A stretch of DNA of 64,000 nt, taken from the NCBI GenBank assembly GCA_001898225.1, contig MKTJ01000017.1:62001-126000 (forward strand). The letters are read 5' to 3'. Of this stretch, positions 29,527 through 38,736 are shown piece after piece (the stretch's first letter is position 1; each line of letters opens with the position of its first letter). The notes below the pieces were generated by a model, which was not told the origin of the DNA, did not search any database, and saw nothing but the letters and a program-made list of their open reading frames with translations. The DNA is from Chloroflexi bacterium 54-19 (GTDB lineage Bacteria > Chloroflexota > Chloroflexia > Chloroheliales > Chloroheliaceae). Made by a program: the position numbers and the translations under genes.

Positions 29527-31773
29527 TTATCGTAGATATTGGGCGGTTAGCGAAGTGGGCGAGCCAAGCAACTGGCGGGGCGTCCCCTCGAAAATAACCT
29601 CGCCACCTTTGTGGCCGCCTTCCGGCCCCATATCAATTAACCAGTCGGCGTTGCGAATCACGTCCAGGTTATGTTCGATGACAATCACGGTATTCCCGCC
29701 ATCCACCAACCGGTTCATAATGGTTAGCAGGCGGCCAATATCCGACATGTGCAGACCGGTGGTCGGCTCGTCCATGACGTAGATGCTGCCCTTTTTGGGC
29801 AACTCGCTTGACAGCTTGATGCGCTGGCACTCGCCACCCGAAAGGGTGCTTAACGGCTGGCCGAGCGTCAGGTAATCGAGGCCCACGTCGCTCATGGCCT
29901 GAAGACGAGCCTTAATCTCCTTCAGGGAGAAGAAAGCCAGGGCTTCCCGGATGGTCATGGTCAACACCTCGGCGATATTCTTGCCGTGGTAGGTGTAGGC
30001 CAACACTTCGTCCTTGAACCGCTTGCCGCCGCAAACGTCACAGGGCAGTTTGACTCCTTCGAGGAAACCGAGGTCGGTATAGGTCACGCCGGAACCCTGG
30101 CAGTTCGGACAGGCCCCCTTCGAGTTAAAGCTGAACAGACCTGCGTCGGTCTTATTGGCCGAGGCGAAGGCTTTGCGAATATCGTCCATAATCCCGGTGT
30201 AAGTGGCCGGGTTTGAGCGGGACGAAACCCCGATGGCCGACTGGTCAATCACGACCGCCTGGGGATGGCGCGGCAGGAACGCTTCATTAATAAGGCTGCT
30301 TTTGCCCGACCCGGCCACACCCGTAATTACCGTCAGGACGCCCGCCGGGATATTGACGCTGACGTTCTTCAGGTTGTTGGCCCTGGCCCCGACGATGGGG
30401 AAACTGCCGGAGGGCTGGCGAAATTCCGCCTTGATGGGCAAAGCCTGGCGCAGGTGAGTGCCGGTCAGGGTCGGCGCTTCCAGGAGTCCCTGGTAACTCC
30501 CCTCGTAGACCACCTCGCCGCCTTCGCTCCCGGCTTTTGGCCCCATATCCACGATAAAGTCGGCCCCCTTGATTACATCCGGGTCGTGTTCGACCACAAG
30601 GACCGTATTCCCTTTGTCGCGCAGTTTGACCAGCAGTTCGTTCATGCGGTGGACATCACGAGGATGCAACCCAACGCTCGGCTCGTCAAAAACATACATC
30701 ACGTCCACCAGGCTGCCGTTAAGATGTTTGACCATCTTGACGCGCTGCGATTCGCCGCCGGAAAGGCTATCGGTTTCGCGACTCAGGCTCAGGTATTCGA
30801 GGCCGATTTCCACAAGGTGTTGCAGCCGTTCAACCAGGGTTTTTATGACCGGGCCCGCCGCCGGGTTATCCAGCGTCTGGAGGACGCCGACCAGTTCGCC
30901 CACCTCCATTTTCGACAGGTCGTCAATGTTGTATCCACTAATGCGGCAGTTCAGGGCAGCCTGGTTGAGTCTTCCCCCTTTGCAAAGCGGACAGGGTCCC
31001 ATTTTCAAGAAAGGTTCGACCTGGGCGCGGACCCGGTCGCCCACGGTCTTGATGTCGCGGGTGATAAACTTGCGGCGGAATTTTACGGCCATACCTTCGT
31101 AAGTGGCGTTCATATCCTTGCCGCCGACCGCCAGCTTGTACTTGATTCCGTCCCCGTTCAGGAGCAAATCAAGTTCGGCGTCCGTAAAATCGGCCAGCTT
31201 TTTATCGTTGTCGAACATGCCGCTACGAATCGGGCTCTCGCGCTCCCAGGCCGCAAAACCCGGCGCAATCACCGCCCCTTCGTTAAGGGTTTTACTCATG
31301 TCCACCAGGGCATGGTCGTCCACTCCGATTTTCTTGCCAATCCCGCCACATTCGGGGCACATCCCCTGTGGGTCGTTGAACGAAAACATGTTGGAAAAGC
31401 CGACATAAGGCTGGCCGAGCCGGGAGAAAAGAAGGCGCAGGGCCGGGGAAATATCGGTCACGGTCCCGACAGTCGAACTCGACCCGCCGCCGAGCCGTTT
31501 CTGGTCCACCAGCACCGCCATGCTCAGGTTTTCGATGCTATCCGCCTCCGGTTGAGGGTAGCGCGGCAGGAAGTTTCGGACGAACATGCTAAAGTTTTCG
31601 AACAAAAGGCGCTGGGCTTCGTTGGCAATCGTATCAAAGACCAGCGAAGACTTGCCGGACCCGGATACCCCAGTAAAAATGGTGATTTTGCGCTTGGGAA
31701 TCCGCAGGGTCACGTCTTTGAGGTTGTTTTCCCGCGCCCGGCGGATTTCAATATATTCCTGTTCGTATGGCAT
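29527..31773 (-). CDS. Short UvrA-like ABC ATPase (drug-resistance type)
   Basis: UvrA paralogue of 748 residues against about 940 for true UvrA. Two ABC modules are present: Walker A GVSGSGKSSLVFD and GVAGSGKSSLINE, signatures SGGESQRVKM and SGGECQRIKL, and Walker B YVFDEPSVGLHP and YVMDEPTTGLH. Three zinc-type Cys clusters remain (CPECGGIGKK, CPLCKGGRLN, CPNCQGSG with CDVCGG). The missing length lies in the N-terminal region that in UvrA contacts UvrB, as in DrrC-like UvrA paralogues. DNA binding in self-resistance to DNA-damaging antibiotics is the usual proposal. It starts 3 bp after the stop of the upstream VOC gene, with no separate ribosome binding site, so it is probably translationally coupled. 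Confidence 0.88.
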   Translation of the reverse strand: MPYEQEYIEIRRARENNLKDVTLRIPKRKITIFTGVSGSGKSSLVFDTIANEAQRLLFENFSMFVRNFLPRYPQPEADSIENLSMAVLVDQKRLGGGSSSTVGTVTDISPALRLLFSRLGQPYVGFSNMFSFNDPQGMCPECGGIGKKIGVDDHALVDMSKTLNEGAVIAPGFAAWERESPIRSGMFDNDKKLADFTDAELDLLLNGDGIKYKLAVGGKDMNATYEGMAVKFRRKFITRDIKTVGDRVRAQVEPFLKMGPCPLCKGGRLNQAALNCRISGYNIDDLSKMEVGELVGVLQTLDNPAAGPVIKTLVERLQHLVEIGLEYLSLSRETDSLSGGESQRVKMVKHLNGSLVDVMYVFDEPSVGLHPRDVHRMNELLVKLRDKGNTVLVVEHDPDVIKGADFIVDMGPKAGSEGGEVVYEGSYQGLLEAPTLTGTHLRQALPIKAEFRQPSGSFPIVGARANNLKNVSVNIPAGVLTVITGVAGSGKSSLINEAFLPRHPQAVVIDQSAIGVSSRSNPATYTGIMDDIRKAFASANKTDAGLFSFNSKGACPNCQGSGVTYTDLGFLEGVKLPCDVCGGKRFKDEVLAYTYHGKNIAEVLTMTIREALAFFSLKEIKARLQAMSDVGLDYLTLGQPLSTLSGGECQRIKLSSELPKKGSIYVMDEPTTGLHMSDIGRLLTIMNRLVDGGNTVIVIEHNLDVIRNADWLIDMGPEGGHKGGEVIFEGTPRQLLGSPTSLTAQYLR

Positions 31774-31776
31774 CGG

Positions 31777-32148
31777 CTATTGCTCAATTACTGAAAGAAT
31801 ATTGCCTGCCGGGTCGGTAAACCAGGCGATAGCCGGGCCCTGGCCGCGCTGGATACCTTTTTCATTCTGGTAGGTGCCGGGGTACTTTTCAAACTTGACC
31901 CCGCGCCCGGTCAATTCGTCCACGGCGGCCTCCACGTCTTCAACTTCAAGGTTCAGGATGGTGAAGGTGGCCGGTTGGTGGGCCGGGCCCTTAGGATAGG
32001 CAAAAACAACTTTCCCACCGGGCAGATGCAAATCAATACCCACGCCCGCGCTGGTCACTTCCAGGCCAAGCGTCTCCCCATAAAACTGGCGGGCTTTTTC
32101 CAGGTCATCTACGGAAAATCCGCTAAAAGCGCCTACGGGCTTGAACAT
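31777..32148 (-). CDS. VOC family protein (glyoxalase/bleomycin-resistance type)
   Basis: A 123-residue single VOC domain: VGAFSGFSVDDLEKARQFYG at the start, then FTILNLEVEDVEAAVDELTG and DPAGNILSVIEQ at the end. Metal-ligand candidates include the terminal Glu. I chose the ATG at 32148 because AAGGAG precedes it; the frame is open upstream to 32226 but shows no ribosome binding site and an Arg/Lys-rich non-family segment. First gene of the VOC, UvrA-like, PhnB-like trio. Members sequester or modify antibiotics or process methylglyoxal-like compounds; the specific role is unknown. Confidence 0.88.
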   Translation of the reverse strand: MFKPVGAFSGFSVDDLEKARQFYGETLGLEVTSAGVGIDLHLPGGKVVFAYPKGPAHQPATFTILNLEVEDVEAAVDELTGRGVKFEKYPGTYQNEKGIQRGQGPAIAWFTDPAGNILSVIEQ

Positions 32149-32209
32149 GGTTTTTCTCCTTCTTCTTTTATATTTACCTTTTAGATCCTTTTGAAGTGCA
32201 TAAAATCCG

Positions 32210-33403
32210 CTACTTCTCGCCCACAATCGCGGCGGTTTTGATGTCGTTAGCCGCCGCCCACACGTTCATATCCTGTTTGCTGATAGCCGCCGCCATGAGG
32301 TCTGGGAAAAGGTCCGGCGTACAGGCAAAGGCCGGGACTCCCAGTTCAGCCAGGGCCGCCGCCGTGGTATGGTCATAACTCGGCGCGCCATCGTCACTCA
32401 AAGCCAGGAGGGCAATCATCTTCACGCCCGACCCGGCCAGGTTCGCGGCCCGTTTGAGCATTTCGGTGCGGTTGCCGCCTTCATATAAATCGCTGATAAG
32501 GACAAAAATGGTATCCTGGGGCTGCTGCACTAATCCCTCGCAATAGGCCAGGGCCCGGTTGATGTCGGTCCCGCCGCCAAGCTGCGTCCCAAAAAGCAGT
32601 TCCACCGGGTCGCTCAAATCATCGGTCAGGTCGACCACTGCCGTATCGAAAACGACCACGCGGGTCCGGACCGCCGGGAGCGAGGCCATGACCGCCCCGA
32701 AAATCCCCGCATAGACCACCGAACTTGCCATCGAGCCGCTCTGGTCCACGCACAAAATAATATCGCGCAGCGCCGAGCGTTTGCGCCCGTAGCCTACCAA
32801 CCTTTCGGGAATAATGGTGCGGTAATCGGGCTGGTAGTTTTTGAGGTTGGCCCGGATGGTGCGCGACCAGTCAATCTCGTTGTGGCGAGGGCGGTTGTTA
32901 CGGATGGCCCGGTTGAGGCTGCCCTGGATAGCCTGCCGGAGCGGGTTTGCCAGTTTGCGCTCGATTTCCTCGACCACCTTGCGTACGACCTGCCGGGCCG
33001 TGTCTTTGGTTTTAGAAGGTAAAACACTGTTGAGGGCCAGCAAGTTCGCCACCAGGTGGACATCCGGCTCGACCGCTTCCAGCATTTCTGGCTCCAGCAA
33101 CATCTGGCGCAGGTTCAGCCGTTCCAGGGCGTCCTGCTGCATCACCCGGACCACGCTCGAAGGAAAATACTTGCGGATGTCCCCCAGCCAGCGGGCCACG
33201 TTGGGCGCGGAATTGCCCAGACCGCCCCGCTTCGATTTGGGGCCGTTGCGGTCACCCTCGTCATCGCCGTCTTTATAGAGGGCTTGCAGGGCGGCGTCCA
33301 TCCCGGCGTCATTCCCGGAAAGGGCCATGCCGGTGCCATCGGCTTGTTGCCCACCCAGGATTAACCGCCAGCGTCTTAACCTTTCATCGGTTGCTTGAGT
33401 CAT
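32210..33403 (-). CDS. VWA domain protein of the MoxR/SWIM cluster
   Basis: The N-terminal two hundred residues are alpha-helical and charged. The C-terminal von Willebrand A domain (about 215-385) has a complete MIDAS: DQSGSM with Asp220, a Thr further on and GGGTDINRAL with the third-loop Asp. It is the partner class for MoxR AAA+ ATPases, which remodel metal- or protein-bound complexes with VWA proteins. The ATG at 33403 fits the family; an upstream extension to 33445 lies in a repeat-like hairpin and is unlikely. It is the last gene of the cluster, separated from DUF5682 by about 250 bp with two strong hairpins, so its expression may be uncoupled from the other four. Confidence 0.88.
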   Translation of the reverse strand: MTQATDERLRRWRLILGGQQADGTGMALSGNDAGMDAALQALYKDGDDEGDRNGPKSKRGGLGNSAPNVARWLGDIRKYFPSSVVRVMQQDALERLNLRQMLLEPEMLEAVEPDVHLVANLLALNSVLPSKTKDTARQVVRKVVEEIERKLANPLRQAIQGSLNRAIRNNRPRHNEIDWSRTIRANLKNYQPDYRTIIPERLVGYGRKRSALRDIILCVDQSGSMASSVVYAGIFGAVMASLPAVRTRVVVFDTAVVDLTDDLSDPVELLFGTQLGGGTDINRALAYCEGLVQQPQDTIFVLISDLYEGGNRTEMLKRAANLAGSGVKMIALLALSDDGAPSYDHTTAAALAELGVPAFACTPDLFPDLMAAAISKQDMNVWAAANDIKTAAIVGEK

Positions 33404-33435
33404 AACAATCTTTCTTGAGGATTCCCCACCCCTGG

Positions 33436-33454
33436 CCCCTCCCAATGGGAGGGG
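33436..33454. other. GC-rich hairpin upstream of the VWA gene
   Basis: Perfect 8-bp stem CCCCTCCC / GGGAGGGG with an AAT loop, about 30 bp before the VWA start on the minus strand. It may be a terminator-like or repeat-derived hairpin; the sequence resembles generic dispersed repeats. Confidence 0.6.
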
Positions 33455-33463
33455 AAATAATAG

Positions 33464-33510
33464 GTAAAGAGTAAATTTTTTGCATTTAAGGCAAAAAATT
33501 TACTCTTTAC
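33464..33510. other. Perfect 20-bp AT-rich hairpin between DUF5682 and VWA genes
   Basis: Arms 33464-33483 and 33491-33510 are exact complements (GTAAAGAGTAAATTTTTTGC) around a 7-nt loop. Downstream of DUF5682 and upstream of VWA on the minus strand, it could terminate or attenuate read-through, or protect the upstream message. The T-run is inside the stem, not after it. Confidence 0.75.
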
Positions 33511-33653
33511 TTCATTAATATACTTCTTGCCAGGGTTGGTTAAGGATTTGAAATGTCATTTTTCTTTATTGTTACAAATTCTCTATTTCTCTGAAAGATT
33601 CGGCAAATCTGTTCTTACTTTCAAAGTTATCGTGCTTTTTGGAATAAAGAGCC

Positions 33654-36056
33654 TTAATTCTCGCCTGCCGGGATTTTTTGCTCCGCCACTTCCGGTTCGG
33701 GCAGGCCAAGCAACCGCGCCACCACCGGCAAAACCTTGCGGGCGCGCCGGTAATCGAAGTCACGCTCACCAGTGGCCACCGCGACCCGACCGGAGCCCCG
33801 CTGTTTGGCCTGTTCGCCCATCTGGCGGCGTTCGGAATTGGTGAAAGCCGAGAAAGTCCGGCGCAGAAGCGGCAGCAAGTTCTGGAAAATTTCGCCATCC
33901 AGGGTGCTAACCCAGTCGTCAAGCACCTGCCAGAGCCGGGTATCGTGCAAAAGCACCTGGCCGCTCCCGCTCAAAAAGCCTTCTACCCAGGCGGCGGCTT
34001 GCGGCGGCTCGACGCCTGGTGAAAGCGCCAGGCCCATCCGGCGGGCGGTTTCCTCTATATCGAAGGCCCCCGCGTCCATGAGCAAGCGGCAGCATCGCCC
34101 CGCCAATAGCCCGTGCAGGTTGGTCTGCCCGGCCAACCGGACCAGCAATCTCTGCCAATCGCGGCTGTATTCCTCGTTTTGCAACAGTGAAACGGAATTG
34201 TGGACCGCCACCAGGTTTTTATCCACTTCTCTGGCGGCTTCGTCGTTCAAAGAGCCGGTCGCACCCGGTAGCCCGACGATAATCCGGGCCAGGAGTCCTT
34301 CGACCACCGCATTGATGGGGCCAGAGTGGGCTTTGCGGACGTTCCCATAGCGCAAGACGTTCGCCAGGGGCGGCAGGGCTTCCATTAAATGCCCGACATC
34401 GCTCGAAACCGCCGCGACGTTCTGGACCCGCAACATCAGGTCGTCAACAGCGTCGGGCAGTTCGGCCAGCAAGGTCTGGTCTACCAACCGGGTCAGTTCG
34501 GGCAGGGTCGTGGCGGCGGCGGCCTGGTGGCGCACCTTCGAGGTGGCCGCTTCGAGGACGGTCGTCCCCCACATACTGGCCTCAATCAGCCGGACGGCCA
34601 GTTCGGGCTGCCACTGAATCCGCCAGATTTCGTGAAAAGTACCGCGCTGCCCGGTGGTGCGCTCTTTGACACCCCATTGAATTTCCAACAAATTGAGCCG
34701 GTGCAGGAGATAACTACGTTCGAGGTCGATAGTCTGGCGCTGGTCGAGGTCGAGGGTGCGCTGGGCCGCTTCCGGTTTCAGACGCAACCGTTTTTGCTCG
34801 GCGGCCAGGTTTTGCTGCAAGGCCACCATCGGGGTTTCGCCCGGCACCTGGCCCAACCGTTCGCCCACGATGAGCTTTTGCTGAATCAGGCGTAAAGGGG
34901 TGTCACTCCCGCCACAAAGGACGGTCAACGTCGCCTCGTTGAGTTCGGGCAGACCCGGCAAAGGCCGGTCACGCAAAGCGGCCAGCGCTTCGGACAGACG
35001 CACCCCTTCGATAACGTGGGCCGAAGAAACGTCAATATCCTCCTCGCGAAGCAGCCGAGCGACCTTCGTCAGCCAGCGAATCGCCACGTCATTGCGGGTT
35101 TCCCACAGGTGGTCGTACCAGCCCGGCGACTCTATCCCGGCCCCATAACCACTAAAATAGGAAAGACGGCCATAGGTCCAGGGAATCCAGGTCGCTTGCA
35201 CCTTAACTTTGGGCATATCTTTCAAAAGGGCGGCATCTTCTTTGGCCGGGCCAATTTTCGCCAGGGCCGGGGCGTGCCAGGCCCCGCAGACCACCGCGAT
35301 TTTCTGGAAATTCTCGCGCTGGGCTGCCCGGATGGTCTGCCGCATGTAGGCTTCGCGGCGGGACTCGCGTCCCTGCGGGTCGGGGCGGGGTGGGATTTCC
35401 GAGCGTAAAACGGTCATTGCTTCCAGGATAGCCTGGAACAAATCGCCACTATCCTGGCGATGCTCGACCATCTGCTCCCACCAGCGTTCGCCGTCGCTAT
35501 ACCCGGCGGCGCGGGCCAGCCATTCGAGCGGGTCGGACTGCGCTTCGGGCAGGGCCTTGTCTTCGGTCTCGAGGCCGGTTTCGTCTGTTTGGCCCTCTTC
35601 CGCCTCGGAATCTTCGCCGGGAAGCACCCCTGGTTCCGGCAACTCACCTTCCGGGGCATCTTCCTGGGGCAACTCGACAGGCTGTTCCCCGGTGGGTAAA
35701 CCGGCTGGCCGGACAGGCTCCATCGCCAGGCTAAGGGCCTGGGGTAAATCCATAAACCGGGCCGGGATGCCGCTTTTCAGGGCATAGTTAAGGGCCTGCC
35801 ACTCCGGCGAGAAAGTCGCGAAAGGATAATAGACCGCCTGGCCGGGCTGGTCGGGCCGGTAAATCAGGATAGCTACGGGCGGTTCCATGCCTTCCCCGGC
35901 CAGCAGAGGCAATACCGCCTCGGCATCGGGCGGACCTTCTACCAGCACAATATCGGGCTGCAACTCTTCCAGGGCCTTACGCAGACTGCGGGCCGAACCG
36001 GGGCCGTGATGGCGGATACCAAAAATTTGTACATTTTGAGCCGGGCTTGAAGTCAT
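33654..36056 (-). CDS. DUF5682 family protein
   Basis: An 800-residue protein of the DUF5682 family, of unknown biochemical role. It starts with the hallmark FGIRHHGPGSARSLRKALEE near residue 11, then IVLVEGPPDAEAVLPLL and a further His motif VVCGAWHAPAL at about 260, reminiscent of the TraB/ChaN/EreA-like group where conserved His and Glu residues form a possible metal or catalytic site. An acidic low-complexity insert lies at about 120-170. The C-terminal half is helical. No signal peptide or membrane segment. It lies 14 bp after the MoxR stop, so it is in the same operon. Conserved residues suggest an enzyme or effector regulated by the MoxR/VWA pair; this is inference. Confidence 0.85.
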   Translation of the reverse strand: MTSSPAQNVQIFGIRHHGPGSARSLRKALEELQPDIVLVEGPPDAEAVLPLLAGEGMEPPVAILIYRPDQPGQAVYYPFATFSPEWQALNYALKSGIPARFMDLPQALSLAMEPVRPAGLPTGEQPVELPQEDAPEGELPEPGVLPGEDSEAEEGQTDETGLETEDKALPEAQSDPLEWLARAAGYSDGERWWEQMVEHRQDSGDLFQAILEAMTVLRSEIPPRPDPQGRESRREAYMRQTIRAAQRENFQKIAVVCGAWHAPALAKIGPAKEDAALLKDMPKVKVQATWIPWTYGRLSYFSGYGAGIESPGWYDHLWETRNDVAIRWLTKVARLLREEDIDVSSAHVIEGVRLSEALAALRDRPLPGLPELNEATLTVLCGGSDTPLRLIQQKLIVGERLGQVPGETPMVALQQNLAAEQKRLRLKPEAAQRTLDLDQRQTIDLERSYLLHRLNLLEIQWGVKERTTGQRGTFHEIWRIQWQPELAVRLIEASMWGTTVLEAATSKVRHQAAAATTLPELTRLVDQTLLAELPDAVDDLMLRVQNVAAVSSDVGHLMEALPPLANVLRYGNVRKAHSGPINAVVEGLLARIIVGLPGATGSLNDEAAREVDKNLVAVHNSVSLLQNEEYSRDWQRLLVRLAGQTNLHGLLAGRCCRLLMDAGAFDIEETARRMGLALSPGVEPPQAAAWVEGFLSGSGQVLLHDTRLWQVLDDWVSTLDGEIFQNLLPLLRRTFSAFTNSERRQMGEQAKQRGSGRVAVATGERDFDYRRARKVLPVVARLLGLPEPEVAEQKIPAGEN

Positions 36057-36070
36057 AAGCTTTATCCCGG

Positions 36071-37156
36071 TTATTCCGTAATTTCCCGGCAGGCCCGGTA
36101 AAGGTCTTTCCAGCCGTTCCGCTCTTTGACGACGGTTTCGAGGTATTCCAGCCAGACCACCCGGTCCTGCACCGGGTCTTTAATGACCGCCCCAACCAGG
36201 CCCGCCGCAATATCCTGCGACCGCAAAACCCCGTCACCAAAATGGGCCGCCAGCGAAAGCCCCTGCCCAACCACCGAAATGGCCTCCGCCGGGCTGAGGG
36301 TGCCGCTCGGCGTCTTGATTTTGGTCTTGCCGTCGGCGGTCACCCCGCCTCGCAACTCCCGGAAAATCTGGACCACCCGGCGGATTTCTTCGAGCGCGGG
36401 CGGTTCTGCCGGTAGTTCAAGGGCCCGGCCCAGGCTGGCAACCCGGCGCTGGACAATTTCGACTTCTTCTTTATCGGTGGCGGGGGTTGGCAGCACCACC
36501 GTGTTAAACCGGCGTTTGAGCGCGCTCGAAAGTTCGTTGACGCCTTTATCCCGGTTGTTGGCGGTAGCGATTACGTTAAACCCCTTGATAGCCTGGACTT
36601 CCGTGTTGAGTTCAGGCACCGGCATGGCTTTTTCCGAAAGGACCGTAATCAGCGCGTCCTGCACATCCGAAGGGATACGGGTCAATTCTTCCACGCGGGC
36701 GATTTTACCATCCTGCATGGCCCGGATGACCGGGCTCGTCACCAGGGCCTGGGGCGAAGGGCCTTCCGCCAACAGGCGAGCATAGTTCCAGCCGTACCGG
36801 ATTGCTTCCTCGCTGGTCCCGGCGGTCCCCTGGACAATCATGGTCGAATCGCCGGAAATAGCCGCAGAAAGATGTTCCGAAACCCAGGTCTTGGCCGTCC
36901 CCGGCACCCCCAAAAGCAGCAAGGCGCGGTCGGTAGCCAGGGTTGCCACGGCGATTTCGATAACGCGCTGGCTGCCGATATACTTGGGCGATACCTCGAA
37001 ACCGTTGGGCAGGCGGCCCCCCAGGAGGAAGGTAGAAACCGCCCAGGGCGAAAGTTTCCAGTTCGGCGGCCTCGTCCGGCGGTCGGCCTGGGCCAGTTCG
37101 TGCAATTCCTCGGCAAACTGTTGTTCCGAATGTTCGCGCAGTAACGAGACGCTCAT
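36071..37156 (-). CDS. MoxR-type AAA+ ATPase
   Basis: AAA+ chaperone ATPase of 361 residues. Walker A is LLGVPGTAKTW with Lys89; the Walker B region is IARVEELTRIPSDVQDALI, the form used in this MoxR subgroup; sensor 1 is NVIATANNRDKGVNE and the Arg-finger region is LSSALKRRFNTVVLPTP. The ATG at 37156 has AAGGAG in front and overlaps the DUF5691 stop by four bases (ATGA), a sign of translational coupling; a longer upstream frame runs inside that gene and is not used. MoxR ATPases usually act with VWA proteins, here three genes away. Probable role: ATP-driven remodelling of the cluster's target complex. Confidence 0.92.
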   Translation of the reverse strand: MSVSLLREHSEQQFAEELHELAQADRRTRPPNWKLSPWAVSTFLLGGRLPNGFEVSPKYIGSQRVIEIAVATLATDRALLLLGVPGTAKTWVSEHLSAAISGDSTMIVQGTAGTSEEAIRYGWNYARLLAEGPSPQALVTSPVIRAMQDGKIARVEELTRIPSDVQDALITVLSEKAMPVPELNTEVQAIKGFNVIATANNRDKGVNELSSALKRRFNTVVLPTPATDKEEVEIVQRRVASLGRALELPAEPPALEEIRRVVQIFRELRGGVTADGKTKIKTPSGTLSPAEAISVVGQGLSLAAHFGDGVLRSQDIAAGLVGAVIKDPVQDRVVWLEYLETVVKERNGWKDLYRACREITE

Positions 37157-38709
37157 GCGTAAATCTCCTTTAACATTTCTTTGCGTAATTCCAAAAGTGA
37201 TAAAAATTCCCTGACATCCCTGGCCCAACTCGACCAGTTCGGGCTGTCTTCCGGCCACCCTTCCGTGAGTTCGTCGGCCATGCCAGGCGGAATATGCAGG
37301 GCCATCTTCTTCAAACCGTCCCTTTGCAGCCGGTACTGGTAGGCATTGTTCGAGATTATGCGTTTTCTGAGGCTTTTCACCAGGGCCAGGACCAGTTCGG
37401 GCCGCCAGTTGCCCTCTCCGTTATACCCCAGCATCAATTCGGTGGCGGGGTGGCGGTCCCAGAGCGCTTCGGTGTCCTTTCTCAGGGCTTCAAAGACTAA
37501 ACCCTCGAACTGGGCATAGCTTAACCCGCTAAAGACAGGCTGGTAGTAATCTTTTAGCTTCTTTTCCTGGCGGCTCAACCAGTATTGCATGAAAACATCG
37601 GCCCAGGTGTTATTTGGATGGTGGTGCAGGGCATTGCGCCAGCCCCGGACCAGGACTTCACCATATTCCGAATCGGCGGCATCCCGCAAAATGGCGTGGG
37701 GATTAGCCTGCCAGCGGTCCAGCCAGTAGGCGGGCGGAATAGCCTCGACAATCTGGTAGATAATATAGGCTTTATCGCCCATCGTCCGGGAACTTGATTT
37801 CGGCTCGATACCGTCCCGCAGCATCGAAGGGTCGGCGGTTTCGAAGGGCGTTACCTGGAAGGTCGCCTTGCTAGCCTTGAGGCCAAGGAAACCCTTTTTA
37901 GGCTGGATGTACTCGATGGCGGTATTCGCCCGCGCAATCATCCGACCAACCAGGGCCGAACCGGGCAACCGGCCCAGCAAATCGACAGCCACCCGGCGCA
38001 CTTCCTTGCTGCGGTCGTCCAGCTTTTGCTCTAAAAACGGCTCGTCGGCCATGCTTAAATTCTGGACGAGTGTATCAAGCAGAGCCGCCCGCTGGTCCGC
38101 GCTTTCATTGGACCAGGTCTCCTCTAAAAGCGACCGCGCCTGGTCGGGGTTGGTGGTCCGCAACTTCTTTAAAAAAGCAACCCGGCTGGACCGGCTCCCT
38201 GTTTCCCACGTTTCGGCGGCGTCAACTAAACCCGGTCCGGCGAAAAGGGACCAGGCCGGGTTTTGGGCCGCCAGCCAGCGACCCCGTTCCCCAAGTACCG
38301 GCTCGACTAGCGGAGCCAGGAGCGGGTAACTTTCCATCAGCCCGAATATTTCGGGCAGTTTTTCGGAGGGAAGACGTTTCCCGGCCTGGGCCAACGCCGC
38401 CAGCCACTCGCGCAAAATATCATATTGCCGAATGCTTAATATCCTGGTCAGGTGCTGGCGCGACCGCACACTGCAAGACCATAAAGTTTCCGCCGGGGCC
38501 GGTTCGGGTAAAGGCCGGGTATCTACCGGCAACTTGACCCCGGCTCGTTCGAACAAGAAGCTGGCCGCCGCCGCCCCCAGAAGAGCCTTTTCGGAGTTAT
38601 CACCGGGCAGGTTTTTTAGCAAATCGCCCAGCCCTTCCTCACCACCGGAAGGTTTGAAAGGCTGGCGGGCCGTACCCAGTAACGCGTTTGAAAGAATTTG
38701 ATTATCCAT
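37153..38709 (-). CDS. DUF5691 family protein
   Basis: A 518-residue, mainly helical protein matching DUF5691: N-terminus NQILSNALLGTARQPFKPSG, then EKALLGAAAASFLFERAG. The centre (about 170-270) has HEAT-like alpha-helical repeats such as SADQRAALLDTLVQ and RSKEVRRVAVDLLGRLPGS, pointing to a scaffold or protein-binding role. It lies 27 bp after the SWIM gene and overlaps the MoxR gene. The function is unknown; recurrent neighbourhood with SWIM, MoxR and VWA genes is the main clue. The ribosome binding site is weak. Confidence 0.82.
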   Translation of the reverse strand: MDNQILSNALLGTARQPFKPSGGEEGLGDLLKNLPGDNSEKALLGAAAASFLFERAGVKLPVDTRPLPEPAPAETLWSCSVRSRQHLTRILSIRQYDILREWLAALAQAGKRLPSEKLPEIFGLMESYPLLAPLVEPVLGERGRWLAAQNPAWSLFAGPGLVDAAETWETGSRSSRVAFLKKLRTTNPDQARSLLEETWSNESADQRAALLDTLVQNLSMADEPFLEQKLDDRSKEVRRVAVDLLGRLPGSALVGRMIARANTAIEYIQPKKGFLGLKASKATFQVTPFETADPSMLRDGIEPKSSSRTMGDKAYIIYQIVEAIPPAYWLDRWQANPHAILRDAADSEYGEVLVRGWRNALHHHPNNTWADVFMQYWLSRQEKKLKDYYQPVFSGLSYAQFEGLVFEALRKDTEALWDRHPATELMLGYNGEGNWRPELVLALVKSLRKRIISNNAYQYRLQRDGLKKMALHIPPGMADELTEGWPEDSPNWSSWARDVREFLSLLELRKEMLKEIYA

Positions 38710-38736
38710 TTTGTATTCTTTACAAATCTTTTCTTC

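Noticed and set aside
30265-31794. Long open frame of 509 codons on the plus strand opposite the UvrA-like gene
   Set aside because: Antisense shadow of a high-GC gene; the minus strand encodes all UvrA motifs.
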